From NCBI RefSeq assembly GCF_002797975.1, contig NZ_PGET01000001.1, positions 4,328,001 to 4,392,000 of the forward strand: a DNA stretch of 64,000 nt, given 5' to 3'. Source of the stretch: [Clostridium] celerecrescens 18A. Lineage in GTDB: Bacteria; Bacillota; Clostridia; Lachnospirales; Lachnospiraceae. Shown here in pieces: positions 9,252 through 17,749 of this stretch (the first letter of the stretch is position 1; every line of letters begins with the position of its first letter). Made by a program: the position numbers and the translations under genes. The notes beneath the pieces are model-generated. The model worked only from the letters and a program-made list of their open reading frames with translations, searched no databases and was not told the origin of the DNA.

Positions 9252-10340
9252 TTAATCCATGGATGTTTCCATGTGCTCACTGAACAGATTGGTGATCTCT
9301 AATTTGTGTTCTGCTACCCATCCTTCATCATAGTTATCAAATAATTTAATCTCGCTTTGAGGTTTCATATAATCAGCCAGAGTGGCATCTTTTCTCAGCG
9401 GTCTTACGGTCAGTGTGGAGCCGACTGCATTCTGAATCTTTTCAGACAGCATGTAATCCACAAATTTCTTTGCATTTTCCGGATGTTTGCAGTCTTTTAG
9501 AATCTGTACGGATTCTCCGGGGAAGATGGCTCCTTCTACCGGGAATACAACTTCTACTGCGGCACCTTCCTTAACATAGTTGGCAGCAGGATCTTCCCAG
9601 GTTAAGCCAACCACATATTCCCCTTCAGCCACGCCCTTATATACCTGGCTGGAGCTGTTGCACATCTTGCCGTCTAAGTTGGCGATAAACTTGTCTACAT
9701 AGGCCCACGCTTCGTCTGAAAGGGGATCACCGTCTTTGCCCATACCGTAAAGCATAGCCAGTAATGACTGGAATGCAGAACTGGAGTTTACAGGATCGCC
9801 AAATGCAATTTTTCCTTTTAATTCAGGATTTAATAAATCCTCAAATCCATCGATCTTCATATCGCCTTTTAAGTCCTTGTTCACGATCATGACAGTTGGA
9901 TCTGCAAAAGCAGGGGTAAAGTAACCGGTGGTATTTTTGAAAGCATCGATCATGTTGCCGTCTTCGGAAGATACATATTCCATGAACAGGTCTTTGGATG
10001 CGGATAACATGGTCTGGTCAGCGACCCAGAAGATATCGCCAAGCGGATTGGCTTTTTCTGACTGAGCTCTCTTTAACAGCTCTCCGGTTCCTGCGACGAC
10101 CACCTCGACTTTAATTCCGGTGTCTTTTTCAAATTCAGGAATCACGGCATTGTTTAAGGATTCGCCGCGGGCGGTATAAACGACCAGAACAGGATCTTCC
10201 TCCCCTGCTGTCTGAGCTGCGGCTTCGGTTTTTCCGGTATCTGCCGACGTGTTATTATCTGCCGGTTTCCCGGAGCTGCAGCCGGTGGCTGCCAGTGCCA
10301 TGGCTAATAGAACTGCTGAAATCTTTACTGTTTTCTTCAT
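9252..10340 (-). CDS. extracellular solute-binding lipoprotein of the ABC importer
   Basis: 362 residues with a lipoprotein signal ending in the lipobox ATGC and a short Asn/Thr/Ala-rich tether. The fold follows the family 1/6 binding proteins (FbpA, AfuA): LVVYTARGESLNNAVIPEFEKDTGI at the start of the first lobe, and YVVGLTWEDPAANYVKEG in the hinge region. It lacks the adjacent tyrosine pair typical of iron-binding FbpA, which favours an organic ligand such as a sugar phosphate or phosphonate, but this is inference. The ATG at 10340 was preferred over 10370 because a GGAGAG site precedes MKKTVK. It is the first gene of an operon leading to a two-component system. Confidence 0.85.
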   Translation of the reverse strand: MKKTVKISAVLLAMALAATGCSSGKPADNNTSADTGKTEAAAQTAGEEDPVLVVYTARGESLNNAVIPEFEKDTGIKVEVVVAGTGELLKRAQSEKANPLGDIFWVADQTMLSASKDLFMEYVSSEDGNMIDAFKNTTGYFTPAFADPTVMIVNKDLKGDMKIDGFEDLLNPELKGKIAFGDPVNSSSAFQSLLAMLYGMGKDGDPLSDEAWAYVDKFIANLDGKMCNSSSQVYKGVAEGEYVVGLTWEDPAANYVKEGAAVEVVFPVEGAIFPGESVQILKDCKHPENAKKFVDYMLSEKIQNAVGSTLTVRPLRKDATLADYMKPQSEIKLFDNYDEGWVAEHKLEITNLFSEHMETSMD

Positions 10341-10641
10341 GTGATTCTCTCCTCCCTGTTGGTGTTTCACTGGTTTATCTGATAATTACATTTTAGCTGC
10401 GGGGGTTATAAATGTAAATCCGACAATATCACACAAAGGTGTAAAATACACAACTTATGTTTCATTGCCTATAATAATACAGGCTCGTTTTATGTGGGTC
10501 CTTAATCTGCTTGACTAGCTATATTATTTAGAGTAAGATATCTCCATAATTGACAAAATGCGACATATTTTTTAGAGCCAAAGAGTGTCATATGATGGTC
10601 TGCTAAATAACGCATTTACTAATCTTAAAGGAGATAAGAAC
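10341..10641. promoter_or_regulatory. divergent control region with palindrome and sigma-A promoter
   Basis: There is no gene in these 301 bases. A promoter for the rightward chemoreceptor is visible: TTGACT at 10511-10516, a 17-base gap and TAAGAT at 10534-10539. Nearer the importer operon is the 13-base palindrome GTGTAAAATACAC (10439-10451), next to CACAC and GGTGT half-sites; this could be a binding site for the operon's AraC-type regulator. I saw no convincing leftward promoter. Confidence 0.5.
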
Positions 10642-12207
10642 GTGAGCATTAAAAAACTTATATACAACATAATGGCCTGCCTCGCTATTCTAAGCATTTT
10701 AAGTACTGGCCTGATGTTTCTGTTTTTGGATCAAAACCAGAGCAACGGAACGATTGTAAATTATTGCGGTGTTGTCAGAGGTGCAACACAGCGAATTATG
10801 AAGCTTCATTTGCTTGATCAGCCGGTGGAAGAGCAGATCGCAAAGGTAGAGAAAGCCATGGATGGAATCATCGCAGGCGACAAAGAGCTTGGGCTTCCAG
10901 TGCCAAGAGACAAAGAACTGGTTACACAGATGCAGGAGATCCGTACATATTGGAAAGAGCAGATTCTGCCCCTTTTAAATGATGGTCAGAATGATAAGCT
11001 GTTAGAAAACAGTGAGGAGCTTTTTAACAAAAGCAATGCAGCTGTTTCTCAGGCTGAAAAATACACCGCCCAGGGAATTACAAAGCTTAAGGCCATAAGC
11101 GCCATTACCTTGGTAATCAACCTGATTTCCATTTATTTTATTCTGATGATAATCCGCAGAAAGATCCTGATTCCGGTAAAAACCCTGGAAGATGGAATGG
11201 AGCGCCTGTCACAGGGAGATCTAAAGAGCGAGATCAATTATACATCAACAAATGAGCTGGGGATGCTGGCAAACAGCATGAGAACGTCCATTCATACACT
11301 GTCCGACTATATTTCCCGCATTGGAGATTCCATGAAGCAGATGGAACAGGGTAATTTTGATTTGCCCTCCCAGCAGTATATTGGAGATTTTACCAATATC
11401 GGGCACTCCATTGAAACCTTTACCGCACAGATATCAGAGACCCTGGACCAGCTGCACCAGACCTCCGAACAGGTATCTGCAGGTGCAGAGCATGTTGCGG
11501 CCAGTTCTCAGCTTCTGGCTGTGGGAGCTGCAGAGCAGAACGGCGCGATTGATGATCTGTCTCATGCCGTAGAAACCATTGTAACAAAAATAGACTATAC
11601 CACGGAAAACGCCAGTGTTTTTAACACCAAAGCCCAAACAATGGGTGTGAGCCTTGATGAAAGTGAGCAGCAGATGCGGCACCTGCTAAAGGCAATGGAA
11701 GGGATCCAGAAAAATTCAGAGGAAATTATTAAGATTAACAAAACCATTGAGGACATTGCATTCCAAACCAATATCCTGGCTTTAAATGCAGCGGTAGAAG
11801 CAGCAAGAGCAGGTGAGGCAGGTAAGGGATTTGCCGTAGTGGCAGATGAAGTCAGGAATCTGGCGGCAAAGAGTTCACTGGCAGCAAAAAACACTTCGGA
11901 GCTTATAGACGTTTCTGTCAGGTCGGTTGAAACGGGTAAGGATTTAACGGACTCTATGGCCAGGATATTAAGCACTGTTTTAATGGATGCCAGAGAAATT
12001 GCAGCAGGTATCGGAGAGATCCAGTCAGCCTCTAAAGAGCAGAGTCTTTCTGTGTCCCACATCACCGACAGTGTGGATAAGATTTCCGCAGTGGTTCAAT
12101 CCAATTCAGCAACCGCTCAGGAGAGTGCCGCTGCAAGCGAAGAGCTGTCTGCGCAGGCAAGGGTACTCAGCGGTCTGGCAAATCAGTTTACTTTAAAGAG
12201 AATGTGA
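10642..12207 (+). CDS. methyl-accepting chemotaxis protein
   Basis: 521 residues. A first membrane segment (about 8-32) and a second (about 148-170) flank a roughly 115-residue helical sensing domain that contains [15 protein letters not shown], reminiscent of PilJ/NarX-type sensor helices. A HAMP domain and the long cytoplasmic coiled coil follow, with the receptor tip reading [39 protein letters not shown]. It relays ligand binding to a CheA kinase encoded elsewhere. I chose GTG at 10642 because AAAGGAG lies 7 bases before it; the ATG at 10585 has no ribosome site. No chemotaxis kinase or flagellar genes are nearby. Confidence 0.88.
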   Translation: MSIKKLIYNIMACLAILSILSTGLMFLFLDQNQSNGTIVNYCGVVRGATQRIMKLHLLDQPVEEQIAKVEKAMDGIIAGDKELGLPVPRDKELVTQMQEIRTYWKEQILPLLNDGQNDKLLENSEELFNKSNAAVSQAEKYTAQGITKLKAISAITLVINLISIYFILMIIRRKILIPVKTLEDGMERLSQGDLKSEINYTSTNELGMLANSMRTSIHTLSDYISRIGDSMKQMEQGNFDLPSQQYIGDFTNIGHSIETFTAQISETLDQLHQTSEQVSAGAEHVAASSQLLAVGAAEQNGAIDDLSHAVETIVTKIDYTTENASVFNTKAQTMGVSLDESEQQMRHLLKAMEGIQKNSEEIIKINKTIEDIAFQTNILALNAAVEAARAGEAGKGFAVVADEVRNLAAKSSLAAKNTSELIDVSVRSVETGKDLTDSMARILSTVLMDAREIAAGIGEIQSASKEQSLSVSHITDSVDKISAVVQSNSATAQESAAASEELSAQARVLSGLANQFTLKRM

Positions 12208-12333
12208 TAGATAATTAAAAAAGGCATCCTGCTGACCACCATCAGAACGCTTTTTTTATTGGGTTTCCTTCGGCCATTTTTTATTTGCAGTTTAAGGATA
12301 TACACGATATAATTTCAATATAGAGGTGGTCGA

Positions 12334-12967
12334 ATGTTTAAAATAGGCGAGTTTTCTAAATTAACGCAAGTATCAATCCGCATATTAAGGTATTACGACG
12401 AAACAGGTCTGCTAACGCCTGCAGCAACCGATAGGTTCACCAATTACAGCCCTTAATCATTGGGATGATGAATTTATTGCAAAGCAGCTTGAGAATAAGC
12501 GTCTGGAAATCGAGAATGTAATTAAAGCGGAACAGGAGAAGCTATCAAAAAGACGCATTGTTCCCGATTATTATGCAGAGGGGCAGCTGTGGAAAGAAAT
12601 GTCGGCCTTTGCAGATAAAAATAACATTCCTGTTTCGAACGATACATTTACCATATATCATGATATGGATTACAGAGAGAAAGATGTAGATATGGAAATA
12701 TGTGCGCCTGTGGCACGGATGGGGAAAAATACAAACGGGTTTGTGTTTCGTAATACGGAACCCGTTCAAAATATGGCTTGTACCATGGTATATGGTCCTT
12801 TTGAAAATATTGGGGGGGCATTTCTTGCTTTTGCAAGTTGGCTGCAGGAACATAACCAGTATAAAATGATCGGGCAAAGCAGGCAAATGGTTCACCGTGG
12901 TCCGTGGAATGAGGAATGCCCTGAATCATACTTGACTGAAATACAAATCCCGCTGGAAAGAATATAG
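12334..12967 (+). pseudogene. decayed MerR-family regulator with GyrI-like effector domain
   Basis: From an ATG with a GAGGTGG site the frame reads a normal MerR helix-turn-helix ([29 protein letters not shown]) and stops after 40 codons at 12454. In another frame, from about 12449, it resumes as [17 protein letters not shown], a dimerisation helix, then continues to 12967 as a GyrI-like small-molecule-binding domain. Two losses are evident: an out-of-frame deletion of the linker after TNYS, and an apparent in-frame loss of the start of the effector domain after EQEKLSK. No single product can span the gene. Its probable operator survives downstream at 13016-13036. Confidence 0.85.
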
Positions 12968-13007
12968 AAAAAAGCGTCTTGCAAAATTATTTGCAGGACG
13001 CTTTTTT
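12968..13007 (+). terminator. intrinsic terminator after the MerR remnant
   Basis: AAAAGCGTC..TTGCAA and TTGCA..GACGCTTTTTTT form a long stem with a run of seven Ts, directly after the TAG of the pseudogene. Confidence 0.85.
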
Positions 13008-13012
13008 TCATA

Positions 13013-13043
13013 TTGACCCTCACATGATGTGAGGGTTTACATT
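13013..13043 (+). promoter_or_regulatory. MerR-type promoter: 19-bp spacer filled by a perfect palindrome
   Basis: TTGACC (13013-13018) and TACATT (13038-13043) are separated by 19 bases, the over-long spacing that defines promoters remodelled by MerR proteins. A perfect 21-base palindrome (ACCCTCACAT, G, ATGTGAGGGT; 13016-13036) fills the spacer. It drives the TrmO-like gene 41 bases downstream. The nearest MerR gene is broken, so the promoter may now be unregulated or controlled by a paralogue. Confidence 0.8.
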
Positions 13044-13084
13044 GGATTTACAGGTAAAATAAAAATAACGTGGAGGAACGTACA

Positions 13085-13561
13085 ATGCAAAATTTTCATG
13101 TAAACCCTATTGGTAAAGTAATTGTCAACGAAGATGGAATGTTCATCGAGCTTGAACCGAAGTATATTCCCGCCTTGCAGGCGTTAGATGGGTTCAGCCA
13201 TCTTAGTGTTATTTGGTGGTTTAGCGGCTTTGATAACGAACAAATGAGAAATACCATTGAAACCCCGCAGCCTTATAAAAAATCTCCTGCAGTAATGGGC
13301 ATATTCGCTACAAGATCGCCGGTTCGCCCTAATCCGCTTGCTCTGTCAACAGTACAAGTTATTCATATAGACTATGAAACGGGCATTATTCAGATTGCGT
13401 ATATTGATGCAAATGATGGCACGCCTGTACTTGATATAAAGCCATATACTCCGAGCCTGGATAGGGTGGAAACTCCTGGTGTACCGGAATGGTGCCGCCA
13501 CTGGCCTATGAGTTTGGAAAAATCAGGAACCTTTCACTGGGAAGATGAGTTTAATTTTTAA
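13085..13561 (+). CDS. trmO: TrmO-family tRNA (t6A37) N6-methyltransferase
   Basis: 158 residues of the YaeB/TrmO (UPF0066) beta-barrel family, which uses S-adenosylmethionine to methylate N6-threonylcarbamoyladenosine at position 37 of some threonine tRNAs. Family motifs visible are PIGKV near the start, GFSHLSVIWWF, and the signature GIFATRSPVRPNPLALSTV. It lacks the C-terminal extension of the 235-residue E. coli enzyme, as many Firmicute members do, so the substrate may differ. The ATG at 13085 is preferred because GGAGGA sits 7 bases before it. It is transcribed alone from a MerR-type promoter. Confidence 0.8.
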   Translation: MQNFHVNPIGKVIVNEDGMFIELEPKYIPALQALDGFSHLSVIWWFSGFDNEQMRNTIETPQPYKKSPAVMGIFATRSPVRPNPLALSTVQVIHIDYETGIIQIAYIDANDGTPVLDIKPYTPSLDRVETPGVPEWCRHWPMSLEKSGTFHWEDEFNF

Positions 13562-13693
13562 CCTACACTGCAGATAGCACTACACGCTTGACATGGGCTG
13601 AATTTAGTCTGGTCCAACGGCATTATAATCAAGTCCACAAAATTTCAGGACAAGGAACAGGCGGAAAAGGGGCTGGGAGCGGGGCATGAAAAA

Positions 13694-13718
13694 GCCGCAG
13701 GATGAAATATCCTGCGGC
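13694..13718 (-). terminator. terminator of the quinone/flavin operon
   Basis: GCCGCAGGAT and ATCCTGCGGC are exact complements around a 5-base loop and are followed, on the minus strand, by TTTTT. It closes the roughly 11-kb minus-strand operon. Between it and the TrmO-like gene (13562-13693) I see no gene. Confidence 0.88.
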
Positions 13719-13749
13719 AGATCTCTGAAGCTGATACTAGGTTTAAGCG

Positions 13750-14487
13750 TTATTTCATTCCCTTGCACAACGCCCACTGAATTCCATCCAAAATCCAGAA
13801 TAATGCGGCTCCTACCACCGACATAATGACAATGCCGCCGTACATCTGAATGTAGTTGATCCTGGACCATGCGTCCAGAATGTAGTAACCCATCCCCCAG
13901 CGGGTTCCATAAGCTTCTACAATTAAAAGGATGGCTAAGGAGGTTCCTGTTCCAATCCGAATGCTGGTAAACAGCTCCGGCAGTACCGCAGGCAGGGTGA
14001 TATCCATTAAAATACTTCGTTTGCGGGCGCCTGCGCTTTTGGCCACATAATAAATTCCCTGATCAATATGCTCCGCGGCATCCCGGACGGCCACAATGAT
14101 CTGGAAGACCGTGGTCAGGACGATGATGAGAATTTTAGAGCCATTGCCAAGCCCTAAAAGCAGCATACAGACCGGAAGCAGCGCTGTTTTGGGAACTGGG
14201 TAGGAAAAGTACACCAGAGGGTGTAGGATGCGGTTAGCGATGGCAGAGGAGGCCATGAAAATCCCAACAGGTACGCCGATGAGGAGGGCAAGGGAGAGGC
14301 CTGCCGCCACACGGCCTAAGCTGGCTCCTATATGAAGCCAAAGCCCCCCGTTTATTACCTGGCTGAACTTGCCATAGACTGTTAGTGGCCCAGGAAGCAC
14401 AGAGGTGGACAAGAGGACGGCGAGAAGGAACCAGAACAGATTTACAAGTAAAAATCCTTTTATAAAGACCCATAATTTTTTTCTCAT
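13750..14487 (-). CDS. ABC transporter permease, SsuC/TauC-like
   Basis: 245 residues with six membrane segments and the permease docking loop AKSAGARKRSILMDITLPAVLPEL. Relatives import sulfonates, taurine, nitrate or pyrimidine precursors with a soluble ATPase and a lipoprotein. Its start overlaps the ATPase stop by 4 bases, and it is the last gene of the quinone/flavin operon. Because it is co-transcribed with UbiD, UbiA and UbiX homologues and not with sulfur genes, I infer an aromatic or naphthoate-like quinone precursor as cargo. The sequence alone does not show the ligand. Confidence 0.85.
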   Translation of the reverse strand: MRKKLWVFIKGFLLVNLFWFLLAVLLSTSVLPGPLTVYGKFSQVINGGLWLHIGASLGRVAAGLSLALLIGVPVGIFMASSAIANRILHPLVYFSYPVPKTALLPVCMLLLGLGNGSKILIIVLTTVFQIIVAVRDAAEHIDQGIYYVAKSAGARKRSILMDITLPAVLPELFTSIRIGTGTSLAILLIVEAYGTRWGMGYYILDAWSRINYIQMYGGIVIMSVVGAALFWILDGIQWALCKGMK

Positions 14488-15221
14488 ATCTCATCCGCCT
14501 TTATGATTTTCTCTGTGATCAACTGTTCAAGTTCCGCATATTCTGCATCTGAGGGACGTTTTACACCCTGCCAAGGATTTTCACTGAAAAGATTGAAGCC
14601 ACCGCCCCGTTTCATAACTGCAATGTTATTGGCAAGGTAAAGGGCGTCTTCCACCCGATGGGTGACTATGACTGTAGTGGGCTTTTTTTCTTTCCAGACC
14701 CGCAGAAACAGTTCCCTTGCTGCCAGAGCTGCAGCAATATCAAGAGCAGCGAAAGGCTCGTCCATCAGGAGAAGTTCCGGATTAAGAAGAAAGGCTCTTG
14801 CAAGAGCCACACGCTGCGCCTGGCCGCCGCTTAATGTTCCGGGATATCGTTCTAATAGTCCGTTAATTCCCAGCTCTTTGCACAGGCTGGAAAGCTGCCT
14901 TTCCAGATCGTGGGTTTTTCCACGGATTTTGGCTGTAAACAGGCAGTTTTCCTTTACCGTTTTCCAGGGTAGCAGCCCGTAGTTTTGAGGGATCAGCCCG
15001 ATAGAACACGTTTTAGGGTCAAGTCCGTTATCGTCAAGGGTGATGGAGCCCGTAAAGGGCAGTATACCTGCCAGGGCGTGAACCATGGTGGATTTTCCGC
15101 AGCCGGAGGGACCTGCGACAGCCAGGACCGTTCCGGTCTTTAGCTGCCAGGACACCTGGTCAATGACCTTATGCATCCCGCCTTTCCCATATGTTACAGA
15201 GATATCTTTTACTTTCAGCAT
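14484..15221 (-). CDS. ABC transporter ATP-binding protein, SsuB/TauB-like
   Basis: 245 residues. Walker A is GPSGCGKST, the Q-loop is in IPQNYGLLPWKT, the signature is LSGGQAQRVALARA, Walker B is LLLMDEPFAALD and the H-loop is in VIVTHRVEDAL. It lacks the extra C-terminal regulatory domain found in PotA-type ATPases, which fits the small-ligand SsuB/TauB group. It energises the adjoining SsuC-like permease and is translationally coupled to it. The ligand is discussed under the binding protein. Confidence 0.87.
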   Translation of the reverse strand: MLKVKDISVTYGKGGMHKVIDQVSWQLKTGTVLAVAGPSGCGKSTMVHALAGILPFTGSITLDDNGLDPKTCSIGLIPQNYGLLPWKTVKENCLFTAKIRGKTHDLERQLSSLCKELGINGLLERYPGTLSGGQAQRVALARAFLLNPELLLMDEPFAALDIAAALAARELFLRVWKEKKPTTVIVTHRVEDALYLANNIAVMKRGGGFNLFSENPWQGVKRPSDAEYAELEQLITEKIIKADEI

Positions 15222-15248
15222 CTGGCTCCCTCCGTTCTTCTAAGGTAT

Positions 15249-16220
15249 CTAATTCAATTCTCCGATCAGTTGATCAGGCTTTAAATCCGGGCTGCATAAT
15301 CCCTTCTTAGCGGCCCATTCCACAGCGGCCTGTAAGTCAGACACCTTTGGCAGTTCATTTTTCCGGTAGTCTGGCAGCTTAATATTTCCGGTGAGTTCTT
15401 CCGGATAGCCTGCCGCTTTGATGACCGTGGCTTCATACTCATTTAACGGCGTGGTATTCAGATAATCAACCGCCTCATCGTATGCATGATACATCTTTTT
15501 TATGGTATCGGATTTTTCGTCGATTGCTTTCTTTGTAAATGCTGATACGGCCGGATACAGACCGTCGGTATTGGCACTTCCCAGAACTACCGCTCCATCC
15601 TTGATCGCCAGGGTAGAGAATGGCTCCGGCAGAAGAACCAGATCGATCTTGCCATTTCGCAGCATTTCAAGCCTGTCAGGGATCCGCGGTACTACCTGCT
15701 TGTCCAAATATGTATCATCTAACCCGGCATTCGTTAAAATATAATCCAGGGAATACTCGATCAGCGTGTTTTCCGATATTGCAATGCTTTTTCCCGCTGC
15801 TTTTTCCAGGGAAGTGATTCCAGTATCCTTACCAGCCAGCAGTACATAATCCCCGTCAGTACATCCGGCTGCCTTTACTTCCAGCCCCGCATTCTGATAC
15901 ATGCACAGGCCGATGAAGTCCGTAAAGACCCCGTCTAATTCCCCTGCCTGAAGAGCTGCATCCCGGTCCTTTGCAGAAGAGAATACCTGCATATCCAGCT
16001 GGATTCCGTACTTTTTGTCAAGCCCCTGTTCCGTGATGATGGTAAGGGGGACAATATCGGAAGAATACATGACTCCCAAATGAACGGTGGTATCGACGGG
16101 GGTCTCTGTCTTGCTGGCGCATCCGCCCAGGATAACCGCCGCTGTACAGCCAAACAATGCCCCTAGAATACCCATACGGCCCAATAAATAATGTTTCTTA
16201 GCAAATCCTGATTTTTTCAT
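15249..16220 (-). CDS. substrate-binding lipoprotein of the SsuA/NMT1-like family in a quinone operon
   Basis: 323 residues. The signal peptide ends in the lipobox LGGC. The mature part reads as a two-lobe binding protein of the SsuA/TauA/NMT1-THI5 type: VHLGVMYSSDIVPLTIITEQGLDKKYGIQLDMQVF, then DGVFTDFIG and GKIDLVLLPEPFSTLAI. It delivers ligand to the permease and ATPase encoded directly downstream. Its gene follows ubiX by 38 bases on the same strand. MqnA and MqnD of the futalosine route share this fold, but the signal peptide and ABC partners argue for transport, not catalysis. I infer a quinone head-group precursor as ligand. Confidence 0.8.
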   Translation of the reverse strand: MKKSGFAKKHYLLGRMGILGALFGCTAAVILGGCASKTETPVDTTVHLGVMYSSDIVPLTIITEQGLDKKYGIQLDMQVFSSAKDRDAALQAGELDGVFTDFIGLCMYQNAGLEVKAAGCTDGDYVLLAGKDTGITSLEKAAGKSIAISENTLIEYSLDYILTNAGLDDTYLDKQVVPRIPDRLEMLRNGKIDLVLLPEPFSTLAIKDGAVVLGSANTDGLYPAVSAFTKKAIDEKSDTIKKMYHAYDEAVDYLNTTPLNEYEATVIKAAGYPEELTGNIKLPDYRKNELPKVSDLQAAVEWAAKKGLCSPDLKPDQLIGELN

Positions 16221-16258
16221 AAATTCTCCTTTGGTTTATTCAATCGCTTTATTTCTTC

Positions 16259-16843
16259 TTATTCTTCTTCTTTCCATCTGGGGTACCGACGATTTTCCAC
16301 CCCCAGGCAATCAAGTACCCGGCCGGTCATAAAATCCGTCATGTCGTCAAGGCATTTTGGCTTCTGGTAAAAGGCCGGCATAGCGGGAACGATAAATGCT
16401 CCGCACTCTGCCAGAGTCAGCATATTTTTCAAATGAATCTGGGACAGGGGCGTTTCCCTGGGCATCAACACCAGAGGCCGCCGCTGCTTTAACGCCACAT
16501 CGGCCGCCCGGGTCATTAAATCAGGTGTAATTCCTGCCGCAATGTGGGCCAGCTTTGACATGGAGCATGGTGCGATAATCATTCCATCCGTCAGATGGGA
16601 ACCGCTGGCCGCCGCGGAAAACAGATCGTTGTTATCTTCCAGGATAAGCTGACCTCTAAAACGGTTCTTAAAATCATCGATCCATTCTCCGGCTTCTCGT
16701 CCGGTTTCATAGGCCACGACCTTTTCCCCTGTTCCCGTCAGGAGGAGCCGTACTCTGGCTCCGCCTTCCAGCAGGGCTTCTACTGTACGAAGTCCGTAAA
16801 TGCTGCCGCTAGCGCCTGTAATTCCAACTACATATTGTTTCAT
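16259..16843 (-). CDS. ubiX: UbiX-family flavin prenyltransferase (MqnM-like)
   Basis: 194 residues. It joins a dimethylallyl group to FMN to make prenylated FMN, the cofactor of UbiD decarboxylases. Family marks are the N-terminal GITGASGSIYGLRTVEAL flavin loop, the PCSMSKLAHIAAGI segment and LVLMPRETPLSQIHLKNML near the C terminus. Length is normal for the family. It sits beside ubiA and ubiD, so its cofactor presumably serves the UbiD of this operon. In the futalosine menaquinone route the equivalent pair is named MqnM/MqnL. Confidence 0.9.
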   Translation of the reverse strand: MKQYVVGITGASGSIYGLRTVEALLEGGARVRLLLTGTGEKVVAYETGREAGEWIDDFKNRFRGQLILEDNNDLFSAAASGSHLTDGMIIAPCSMSKLAHIAAGITPDLMTRAADVALKQRRPLVLMPRETPLSQIHLKNMLTLAECGAFIVPAMPAFYQKPKCLDDMTDFMTGRVLDCLGVENRRYPRWKEEE

Positions 16844-16870
16844 AGTCTGCTTCTTTCCCTTTCTATTGCA

Positions 16871-17749
16871 TTATAAGTATACATCCAGAGTTCCGAAAAC
16901 CAGAAGCACGATACTGGTGATCTGGCTGATGCTGTAGGACGCGATATTGACATTTTCCAGATGATCCGGTGATACCAGCCGGTGCTGAATCACCATAAGG
17001 ACTGCGATGATCCCCAGGCCTGTTCCATAGAGAACACCAAACTGAGGATAGAGCAGTACACCGGCAATACACAGACAAAGCAGTGCAGCCACATGGAACA
17101 GGGTACTGATCCATAACCCGCCTCTCACGCCAAACTGCACAGGAATGGAATGGAGTCCGTTTGCCTTATCAAATTCATAATCCTGAGAGCCGTAGATAAT
17201 ATCGAATCCTGCAGTCCAGAGGCAGTTGGCAGCACCAAAGAAAAGCGGTATCAGGGAAAACTTCCCCGTTACCGCCAGCCAGGCCCCTACAGGAGCGCAG
17301 GCGCATGTGATACCCAGAACCAGATGGCATGTCCAGGTGAATCGTTTCGTGTAGGAGTAGATTGTCATCAGGAACAAAGCCAGAGGGGAAAGGAGAAGAC
17401 ATAGCAGGTTTAAACGGGAGGCGCTGAACACCATAACCAGAAAGCAGGCTGCCACCAGGACCAGGGTTTCCTTTATTCCGATCTGTCCCCTTGGAATCTG
17501 GCGGCTTGCTGTTCTGGGGTTTTTTGCATCGATTCTGGCATCCACCACCCGGTTTAGGGCATTGGCACCTGTTCTGGCGCTTAAAAAGGCAAGGGCAGCC
17601 CAGAATACGACTTTTGGATCCGGCCGGCCGCCGGAAACTGCAAGCAGGGCTACTGCGGCAAAGGCCAGGGAAAAGATGGTATGGCTGAACATGACCAGCT
17701 TCCCGTATTCATTCATTTTATTTACTATTTTTCCAATGATCGATCCCAT
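16871..17749 (-). CDS. ubiA: UbiA-family aromatic prenyltransferase (MqnP-like)
   Basis: 292 residues with eight or nine membrane segments. It attaches a polyprenyl tail to an aromatic acid. The two Mg-diphosphate motifs are visible as NRVVDARID (residues 66-74) and DYEFDKANG. I chose ATG at 17749, preceded by GGAG; the frame to 17788 adds an unlikely basic extension. The gene overlaps the end of ubiD by 32 bases. With a UbiD/UbiX pair and a polyprenyl synthase in the operon it fits the MqnP step, prenylation of 1,4-dihydroxy-6-naphthoate, but 4-hydroxybenzoate or another aromatic acid cannot be excluded. Confidence 0.87.
   Translation of the reverse strand: MGSIIGKIVNKMNEYGKLVMFSHTIFSLAFAAVALLAVSGGRPDPKVVFWAALAFLSARTGANALNRVVDARIDAKNPRTASRQIPRGQIGIKETLVLVAACFLVMVFSASRLNLLCLLLSPLALFLMTIYSYTKRFTWTCHLVLGITCACAPVGAWLAVTGKFSLIPLFFGAANCLWTAGFDIIYGSQDYEFDKANGLHSIPVQFGVRGGLWISTLFHVAALLCLCIAGVLLYPQFGVLYGTGLGIIAVLMVIQHRLVSPDHLENVNIASYSISQITSIVLLVFGTLDVYL

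Noticed and set aside
12208..12260. Terminator after the first chemoreceptor gene
   Set aside because: A T-run follows, but the stem is interrupted by several mismatches, so I do not list it as a feature.
12599..12967. Intact 122-residue GyrI-like protein gene
   Set aside because: The MerR helix-turn-helix and dimerisation helix lie immediately upstream in broken frames, and the first part of the effector domain is missing; it is the tail of a pseudogene.
15249..16220. MqnA/MqnD-type enzyme of the futalosine pathway
   Set aside because: Same fold class, but it has a lipoprotein signal and is followed by an ABC ATPase and permease, so it is a transport binding protein.
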